NCBI GenBank assembly: GCA_030740295.1
Contig: JASLXP010001224.1
Location: 1-12,882, forward strand
Source of the DNA: Planctomycetota bacterium
Lineage (GTDB): Bacteria; Planctomycetota; PUPC01; JACPCR01
Length of the DNA: 12,882 nt
Direction of reading: 5' to 3'
Below, in pieces: positions 8,265 to 12,882 of the stretch (position 1 is its first letter; each line of letters begins with the position of its first letter). The notes beneath the pieces are model-generated. The model ran no database searches. It was not told the origin of the DNA and worked only from the letters and a program-made list of their open reading frames with translations. The translations under genes and the position numbers were made by a program.

Positions 8265-9395
8265 ATGTATCAGTATGGTTACAACCTGGCCGAGGTGTCA
8301 TGCCCGTTCCCCATGATGACGAAGTGGAGCAGAGACCTGCCCATTCTCTATGCAAACAACGTCAATCTCTGGACACCGGAGACCATGCCAAATTTCGAGT
8401 CGACTTTGCCCGGCATGTACCTCGGGGTCCGCATGTCGTGGTATACGAAGGCCGCACCCAAATCGATCCTCGATGAATTCTTCACACGCTTTTACGGCTC
8501 AGTGGAAGCTCCCATGCGCGAGTATTGGGAGACTATTGACGAAGCCTGGGCAAATGTCCCCGAACACGCTGGCTGCCGATTCGGCCACGCAGTTCGCTTC
8601 ACACCGGCGGTCATGAAGGCAGCGCGGGAAGCCCTCGATCAGGCGTTGGCTGGAAGTCAGACGGTTATGGAATACCGGCGAGTCAAATTTGCGAACGATT
8701 CGTTCCGGGAATTCGAGCTCTACATGAAAATCCACAATGACCTCGTCAGTGGACGCTGGAGAAATCTCGAAAAGGACACGGCCCGCTGGCGGGGCACCTG
8801 GGATTCTCTGCGTGACGAATACAAGGAACAGTACGCGTTCAGCCCCTACGGCAACACCTACTTCGGCTACTACACAGCGGCCCTGGTAAAAGACGCCACT
8901 CGCATCTCGCAGAAGTGTAAAATCCTCACCAGGCCGATCCGTAAATGGGGTTACCAGGTGGACAAGGACAAGAAAGGGCAGGGCCTGGGCTGGAGCAAGC
9001 CCGATTTCGACGACAAGGAATGGAAGACAACCGATCCCTGCGTCGAGACCTGGTCTGCGCTGGGACTGTTCGACTACTTTGGAACGGTCTGGTATCGAAC
9101 GAAAGTGAAGCTGCCGAAACTGACCGAGGGCAAGAGGGCCTTTGTGTGGTTGGGCGGCACCGATGGCAGCACCAGGCTGTTCGTCAACGGCATGCACATC
9201 CCGTACGTCAACGCGAAGGGCGAAACGGTCGAGCAGCACGGCGGCTTTTCCGCCCCGGTATCCTTCGACATCACCTCGGCTGTCAAACCAGGCGCCGAGA
9301 ACCAACTGACAGCCATGTGCACGAGATGGTCAAGTTGGATCAACGAAATCGGCACCGGCGGCTTGCTGGGCCCGGTGATCGTTTACGAGGAGTGA
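8265..9395 (+). pseudogene. C-terminal fragment of a DUF4838 protein with jelly-roll sugar-binding domain
   Basis: The frame has 376 codons from the ATG at 8265, with an in-frame TGA at 8238 and no clear ribosome site. Residues 1-100 match the end of a DUF4838 domain (PILYANNVNLWTPETMPNF, then LDEFFTRFYGSVEAPMREYW and IDEAW); compare FCENFYGKAAEPMRRYYDTLENAW in the protein at 1-2564. Residues about 105-220 are helical. Residues about 225-376 are a galactose-binding-like jelly roll as in GH2 sugar-binding domains: GWSKPDFDDKEW, TVWYRTKVKLP, VWLGGTDGSTRLFVNGMHI, and FDITSAVKPGAENQLT. The signal peptide, N-terminal domain and most of the DUF4838 core are absent. I infer a 5'-deleted remnant, with the breakpoint in 8136-8265. 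It could still be translated as a short cytoplasmic protein. It ends in a different binding domain from the CBM9-tailed relatives. Confidence 0.72.
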
Positions 9396-9434
9396 GGCTT
9401 TTTCGCTATGGCAAATAAAGTCGGCCGGTACCAC

Positions 9435-9454
9435 GGAGGTTTTCCAAGACCTCC
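9435..9454. terminator. Hairpin between convergent genes, possible terminator
   Basis: GGAGGTTT and AGACCTCC can form an eight-base stem (one G-T pair) with the loop TCCA. It sits 40 bases after the stop of the DUF4838 remnant and 16 bases after the stop of the DUF433 gene that approaches from the right. No T-tract follows on either strand, so it would be an atypical terminator. Confidence 0.35.
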
Positions 9455-9469
9455 AAATGCCCCTCGATG

Positions 9470-9820
9470 TTATGATCCGCCATTATCCCCCGCATGCTGC
9501 ATCTCGGCGTTTTGTGCTGAATCCATCATGGCAAGGCGTGCCTGGAACTTTTGGCGGCTACGCTGCAGTTTCTCTTCTACTTCTTCGGAGTACTCATGGT
9601 TTTCGTGCCGTTCAACGATTGCCTGGTAATCGCGCATGACAGCATCCTGATGTTGCTCGATGTGCTGAATCGCTTTCTGGACGTCATCAGGAGTCAGTCT
9701 GAAGAGCCCGGCGATTTGGTCGTGACGCCACCCTTTTTTCCAATAGTCGACAATGTCGTAAACGGTAATCCTTGTCCCCTCGATTTCCGGGCCTCGCCCT
9801 CTATCAATGATCCTGTCCAT
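9470..9820 (-). CDS. DUF433 (VapB45-like antitoxin) protein without adjacent toxin
   Basis: The protein has 116 residues. GAGGAGA about seven bases before the ATG at 9820 supports the start. Residues 1-60 carry the DUF433 pattern: MDRIIDRGRGPEIEGTRITV, then the helices DIVDYWKKGWRHDQIAGLF and LTPDDVQKAIQHIEQH, which resemble a helix-turn-helix DNA-binding fold. The typical domain is about 70-80 residues; here a charged helical tail of about 55 residues (RDYQAIVERHENHEYSEEVEEKLQRS) follows and may bind a toxin or form a coiled coil. DUF433 proteins are usually antitoxins encoded just upstream of a DUF5615 PIN-like toxin. Here only 74 bases and then the convergent DUF4838 remnant lie downstream, so the partner is missing. 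It may be an orphan antitoxin or a transcription factor. A promoter is visible at 9868-9895. Confidence 0.82.
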   Translation of the reverse strand: MDRIIDRGRGPEIEGTRITVYDIVDYWKKGWRHDQIAGLFRLTPDDVQKAIQHIEQHQDAVMRDYQAIVERHENHEYSEEVEEKLQRSRQKFQARLAMMDSAQNAEMQHAGDNGGS

Positions 9821-9858
9821 CGTGGGTCTCCTCAGCGGCTCTATGCATTGAACAGCGC

Positions 9859-9897
9859 AATCGAGTCATTATACGATTTCCCGCGGACTTCTCGATT
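9859..9897 (-). promoter_or_regulatory. Promoter of the solitary DUF433 gene, flanked by an inverted repeat
   Basis: On the minus strand a perfect -10 box TATAAT (9873-9868) lies 16 bases after a -35-like TCGAGA (9895-9890, four of six matches). This places the transcription start near 9861, about 40 bases before the ATG. The seven-base inverted repeat AATCGAG (9859-9865) and CTCGATT (9891-9897) flanks the core promoter with centres 32 bases apart, about three helical turns. It is a candidate operator for autoregulation by the DUF433 protein. Confidence 0.55.
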
Positions 9898-9988
9898 ACG
9901 GCAGAGATCGATTCTCTTCATTTGATTCGATGATGCCGTTAACCTCGGACGCCCAAGCTTCGATTTGCTCCTGGATATAGTCAGCCCG
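9896..9988 (-). pseudogene. Possible 30-codon C-terminal remnant of an unidentified gene
   Basis: The minus-strand frame ending in TAA at 9898-9896 reads ADYIQEQIEAWASEVNGII and then a Glu/Asn-rich tail ending in RSLP. It looks like a natural amphipathic helix and acidic C-terminus. A TGA at 9991-9989 immediately precedes it and it has no start codon. I do not recognise the family. It may be the last piece of a gene removed by deletion, or a chance reading. Confidence 0.3.
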
Positions 9989-10113
9989 TCATTGGGCTCG
10001 ATGAAGCCCACTGATGCAGGTAGATGCTATCGGAAGACGATTCTTGAATATCGCCTTCCAATGATGGGAAAGCCTCCGAGAGAGAGTTGGTGCACCCTAA
10101 TCCTCTTTCAAAG

Positions 10114-10158
10114 ATGACAGCGCAACGCTCATAGCTAGAATCGGTTCGCTCATAAGCT
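10114..10158 (+). promoter_or_regulatory. Promoter and direct-repeat operator of the DUF433-DUF5615 operon
   Basis: The -35 box ATGACA (10114-10119, five of six matches) and the -10 box TAGAAT (10136-10141, five of six) are 16 bases apart, giving a start near 10148. Two direct repeats, CGCTCATAGCT (10126-10136) and CGCTCATAAGCT (10147-10158), begin exactly 21 bases apart, two helical turns. The first covers the spacer up to the -10 box; the second covers the transcription start and abuts the ribosome site. This is the layout expected for an autorepressor site. Confidence 0.55.
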
Positions 10159-10169
10159 GAGGTCATGCC

Positions 10170-10475
10170 ATGCAAATCTATGTAGACAGAAACGATAAAG
10201 GGTCTCTCACGGTCAGGGGCAGCCGAATTTCATTGAGTTCAATCGTGAAGTTGTATCTGGAAGGCGAATCCGCTGAGACCATCCGAGAAGCTTACCCAAC
10301 GTTATCGCTGCCGGCGGTGTATGGCGCCATCACTCACTACCTGGAGAATCAGGGAGAAATTGACGAAGAACTGGCGAGTGAGCTCAGTAAGGTGAAACAG
10401 ATGCGGGAGGCAGCCTCAGCACGCAATCATCAACTCCGGCAACGCCTGAAGTCGACCAAAGTTCAATCCAGGTGA
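10170..10475 (+). CDS. DUF433 antitoxin of a DUF433-DUF5615 toxin-antitoxin pair
   Basis: The protein has 101 residues from the ATG at 10170, preceded by GAGGT at seven bases. Residues 1-60 are a DUF433 domain: MQIYVDRNDKGSLTVRGSRI, then SLSSIVKLYLEGESAETIRE and YPTLSLPAVYGAITHYLEN, a helix-turn-helix-like DNA-binding fold. A basic helical tail (about 65-101) probably binds the toxin. The stop overlaps the GTG start of the next gene by four bases (GTGA), giving translational coupling. The same pairing is known as VapB45/VapC45 in mycobacteria. The protein should neutralise the toxin and repress the promoter upstream. It is only distantly similar to the DUF433 protein at 9470-9820 and has a shorter tail. 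Confidence 0.87.
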   Translation: MQIYVDRNDKGSLTVRGSRISLSSIVKLYLEGESAETIREAYPTLSLPAVYGAITHYLENQGEIDEELASELSKVKQMREAASARNHQLRQRLKSTKVQSR

Positions 10476-10828
10476 GCACACTTAAATATCTCCTTGATGA
10501 GGACGTCGACCAGCGCATTCTGCGCGGCATCGAGCGACGTGAACCGAGCATGGAGGTCACAACTGTGCAAAAGTCTGGCCTGCGTTCAGCTCCGGATTCC
10601 GAGATTCTTGAATTTGCTTCATCAGAAGGTTTCGTCGTGATCACACAAGACATCAACACAATGACCGGCCACCTGTTCGACCGCATGGGTGAGGGAAAGG
10701 ACTGTCCCGGCGTCATCTTTATCCCGCCTGACGTCGCGATAGGTGATTCCATCGAAGACTTGATCGTGATTTGGAGCAGTTCGACAGCCGAAGAGTGGCT
10801 GGACAGGTATGACTTCCTTCCGATCTGA
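10472..10828 (+). CDS. DUF5615 PIN-like toxin (VapC45-like)
   Basis: The protein has 118 residues and starts at a GTG that overlaps the antitoxin stop codon. The DUF5615/PIN-like pattern is visible: KYLLDEDVDQRILRGI at the N-terminus with Asp9, Glu10 and Asp11, then APDSEILEFASSEGFVVITQD with Asp42, Glu44 and Asp60. These acidic residues are the likely Mg-binding site of a ribonuclease. The second half (GVIFIPPDVAIGDSIEDLIVIW) fits the rest of the fold. The toxin is expected to cleave RNA when freed from the DUF433 partner. Length is normal and no key residue appears to be missing, so the module is probably functional. No other gene follows in the operon. Confidence 0.85.
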   Translation: MSTLKYLLDEDVDQRILRGIERREPSMEVTTVQKSGLRSAPDSEILEFASSEGFVVITQDINTMTGHLFDRMGEGKDCPGVIFIPPDVAIGDSIEDLIVIWSSSTAEEWLDRYDFLPI

Positions 10829-10912
10829 TGAATTGGCCTTCGACACCGTGCCCTGAGCAGCTCACTTGCTGCGTAATCGTCACACGATTTCCCTGCGATG
10901 GTGGAATAACAG

Positions 10913-10928
10913 AACAGATAGATCTGTT
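10913..10928. terminator. Palindrome at the 3' end of the GH42-like gene, possible terminator
   Basis: AACAGAT and ATCTGTT form a perfect seven-base inverted repeat around AG, touching the stop codon of the gene at 10929. It lies in the 100-base gap between two convergent genes. The stem is AT-rich and lacks a clear T-tract, so the terminator role is weakly supported. Confidence 0.3.
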
Positions 10929-12882
10929 TCATTCTCCCCAATCAAACTTCGCCCCGAGGGATTCAACCTTCTGTTCACCCAGATAGAAAAGCCTCGTTTC
11001 GTAGGGACCAAGCCGGGTATCGAATTTATTGGCGCCCCGAGAGAGGACCTTCTTCCTGAAGAGATCGTAGATGCGAGCGTGGCGTGGCAGCCTCACCATG
11101 GTTTCACTGGGTTCTGCGACAGTGTTGTGGAGAACGACCCAGGACCGGCACGCGTTCACATAGAGCCGTGGGTCATTAACGAAACGGTGGACCCCGGCCT
11201 CTTCGGCAACCTTTGAAAGGATCTGTCTTGGAAGATATGGGATGCCGCAAAAAACCGAGGTCCAGTCTTTCGCCTTTTTGATGGCAAAAGCAGTTTTTCC
11301 GTTAACTGCGTAACGGCCTGCCGTTTCGATTCCGTTGTCTTCCGCATGGAAATGTGGAGCATAGGTCTTTTGAAACCACTGGCGATTGGCGTAGGGCAAA
11401 CGCGAGAAGATCTTCTGGCTGTCCATTTCCGGGAACCATCTATGGGATGGGTCTAATCTGATTTCGTCCATGAGTGGGGTGAGATCCACCTTCAATTTCA
11501 TGCCCGTCACACTGCTGGCCCGGCCAGCATCCATGCCGGTTCGTTCATTGATATAACCTGGCGCCCAGAACCATAGCAGCGTCCTGCCGTTTCTCTTGAA
11601 TCGCTCGTTAATGATGACGATCTGCTCGTCGGAAAGCGCCTCTGCATTCAGGAAGATGCAGAGCTTATAGTTCTCCCGATCTGAAGCGGCGCGGAGGTCA
11701 TCAAGATGATGGAGATCGAAGGGCGCGCCGATGAAGTGAAGTTCCTTTTGAAGCACTTCATACACTTGATTGAAATTTGGCAGAGGGGTCAGGAGGTCCA
11801 TGAAATACTGATTTCGATCTCCAATAAAGACAGCAATCTCTTTATCCGAGTACCACGGCTCCTGGAGAGCAAAGTCTTCCACGGCCGAGTAGTTTCTCAA
11901 CTCGCGATTCAGTTCAGGGTCGCCATTCCAGAGCGCCATGCCTTTTTCCGCTTTAACGCTGTCGAAGTTGAGCCGCCGTTCCGCCATTCCAAGACATAGA
12001 TTTGCTCCAAAGTTCAGACGCTCAACTTCAATCGTTCCTCTCTGAGAATACTCTTTGTAGTCTGCAAGCGTTGACAGCCAGGTCCGGTTGTCCAATTCGC
12101 TCCATGCGATCTTTCCATGCCCCTGAAGGGAACTGTAGATCGTCTGGGAAGCATAGTGGGTCTCTCGCCGCCGGAAGTTATAGGAGTGATTCTGTCCCAG
12201 CGAGTCGTATGCAGAGGAGGAACACAGAACATGCTGATTCCCGTTGCTGATGAGCGGCGGGCATGGCTGAAAAATGCCGTATGCCGGGAACGACGAGTGA
12301 GTCTGCATGAGAATCGGTGTTCTATGTACCCTTCGAACCAGCTCGGCCAGATCGGTCCTCAGCCCAAGCATCGTCTCGTGACGAAAGTCGAAGTAATCGG
12401 AAGCCGGTCGTGATCGGATCGGATCGCGGACTGCAGTCCCGTAATCGAAAAGCATGCTGCCTATGGATGTCTGAGGAAGATTCTCTGCTGTCAGATTCGG
12501 AGCAGACCACGCTTTGCCCGCCGCCTGCAGGCTACCGTATCTTCTGGTTATCCAGTTAAGAAAGGACATCTCTGCAGGCTTTGACAGGTCCACCGGGACG
12601 AGGACCTCATTCCTCTTGCCCCACTTGCCATGGTTGTATGCCCACCAGCGAAAGGTTCCGTCCTCAAAACCGTTCAGCTCATAGCCAACGATCCGCTGGC
12701 TGTACGGCTGTTCCCTGATTCTTTTGACGAGCTTTTGAGTAATGCGTCTGCATGTCTCTTGAAACATCTCAGAGGCGCCCGACGGACGAGAGACGTGCCC
12801 GTCGGGTAACTTGACGCATTCCGCCTGGTGTGCGCGAATAAACTCAGGAGTGGATCGGTAGATGAGGTTGATGATGAATCGA
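10929..12882 (-). CDS. GH42-like glycosidase, 5' end beyond window
   Basis: The frame is open from the right edge to the TGA at 10931-10929, giving 650 visible residues. An internal ATG at 12767 is not the true start, because the preceding 38 codons also read as protein (FIINLIYRSTPEFIRAHQAE). The visible part begins inside a TIM barrel. QRIVGYELNG (about 63-72) corresponds to the strand that carries the acid/base residue in GH42-like enzymes, and WSELDNRTW (about 258-266) matches the Glu-x-Asp-x-Arg-Thr pattern of the nucleophile strand; Glu260 is the candidate nucleophile. Residues about 343-443 form a Rossmann/glutamine-amidotransferase-like domain, like the trimerisation domain of GH42 beta-galactosidases. 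A beta-sandwich tail ends with GPYETRLFYLG. The probable role is hydrolysis of a beta-linked oligosaccharide. The substrate and exact family are uncertain. This gene is visibly less GC-rich than those at the left of the window. Confidence 0.68.
   Translation of the reverse strand, partial: RFIINLIYRSTPEFIRAHQAECVKLPDGHVSRPSGASEMFQETCRRITQKLVKRIREQPYSQRIVGYELNGFEDGTFRWWAYNHGKWGKRNEVLVPVDLSKPAEMSFLNWITRRYGSLQAAGKAWSAPNLTAENLPQTSIGSMLFDYGTAVRDPIRSRPASDYFDFRHETMLGLRTDLAELVRRVHRTPILMQTHSSFPAYGIFQPCPPLISNGNQHVLCSSSAYDSLGQNHSYNFRRRETHYASQTIYSSLQGHGKIAWSELDNRTWLSTLADYKEYSQRGTIEVERLNFGANLCLGMAERRLNFDSVKAEKGMALWNGDPELNRELRNYSAVEDFALQEPWYSDKEIAVFIGDRNQYFMDLLTPLPNFNQVYEVLQKELHFIGAPFDLHHLDDLRAASDRENYKLCIFLNAEALSDEQIVIINERFKRNGRTLLWFWAPGYINERTGMDAGRASSVTGMKLKVDLTPLMDEIRLDPSHRWFPEMDSQKIFSRLPYANRQWFQKTYAPHFHAEDNGIETAGRYAVNGKTAFAIKKAKDWTSVFCGIPYLPRQILSKVAEEAGVHRFVNDPRLYVNACRSWVVLHNTVAEPSETMVRLPRHARIYDLFRKKVLSRGANKFDTRLGPYETRLFYLGEQKVESLGAKFDWGE

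Larger units (their letters stand above)
9821..10169. other. Intergenic region between two divergent DUF433 loci
   Basis: These 349 bases hold no complete gene. They contain two divergent promoters (9859-9897 minus and 10114-10158 plus), a short coding-like fragment on the minus strand (9896-9988), and a six-base hairpin TGGGCT/AGCCCA at 9993-10010 with the loop CGATGA. I see nothing recognisable between 10011 and 10113. Confidence 0.6.

Noticed and set aside
1..12882. CRISPR array, tRNA, rRNA, transposase or phage genes
   Set aside because: I looked for regular spaced repeats, cloverleaf-like segments and typical transposase or integrase motifs and saw none.

Overview
The window looks like a piece of a GC-rich, free-living, polysaccharide-degrading bacterium. 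The mix of DUF4838 proteins, LamG (concanavalin A-like) domains, CBM9-like domains, right-handed beta-helix proteins and a GH42-like glycosidase is typical of Planctomycetota, Lentisphaerota, Verrucomicrobiota and related lineages (for example Hydrogenedentota). This placement is inferred from domain content only. There is no rRNA, tRNA or core housekeeping gene to confirm it, and I saw no CRISPR array, transposase or phage gene.

Left part (1-5178, minus strand): two intact-looking, probably co-transcribed secreted proteins. One is a LamG + CBM9-like protein (2627-4222). The other, 62 bases downstream of it, is a DUF4838 protein whose C-terminal CBM9-like domain runs off the window (1-2564). 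A 74-base near-palindromic intergenic repeat (4281-4354) separates them from an N-terminally truncated third CBM9-like domain (4468-5178). That fragment lies back-to-back with an N-terminally truncated beta-helix protein on the plus strand (about 5161-6273), so two gene tails meet at one junction near 5155-5210.

Middle (6402-9395): a complete short-chain dehydrogenase (minus) is divergent from a complete DUF1638 protein (plus). After the DUF1638 gene comes a third tail fragment, the C-terminal end of another DUF4838 protein with a jelly-roll sugar-binding domain (8265-9395). It has no signal peptide and no catalytic-size N-terminal region.

Right part (9470-12882): a solitary DUF433 antitoxin-like gene (minus) faces away from a complete DUF433-DUF5615 toxin-antitoxin pair (plus). 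Both have recognisable sigma70-type promoters overlapped or flanked by repeats that look like operators. The window ends in a 5'-truncated GH42-like glycosidase (minus). Base composition falls visibly from the left part to the right part.

Taken together, this is an accessory region for carbohydrate use that has been repeatedly rearranged. Intact polysaccharide-binding genes are mixed with decayed ends of related genes and with toxin-antitoxin modules. I do not see a clearly new multi-gene system. The points most worth checking are the back-to-back truncation junction, the inverted repeat, the paired operators in the DUF433 region, and the isolated DUF1638 gene.
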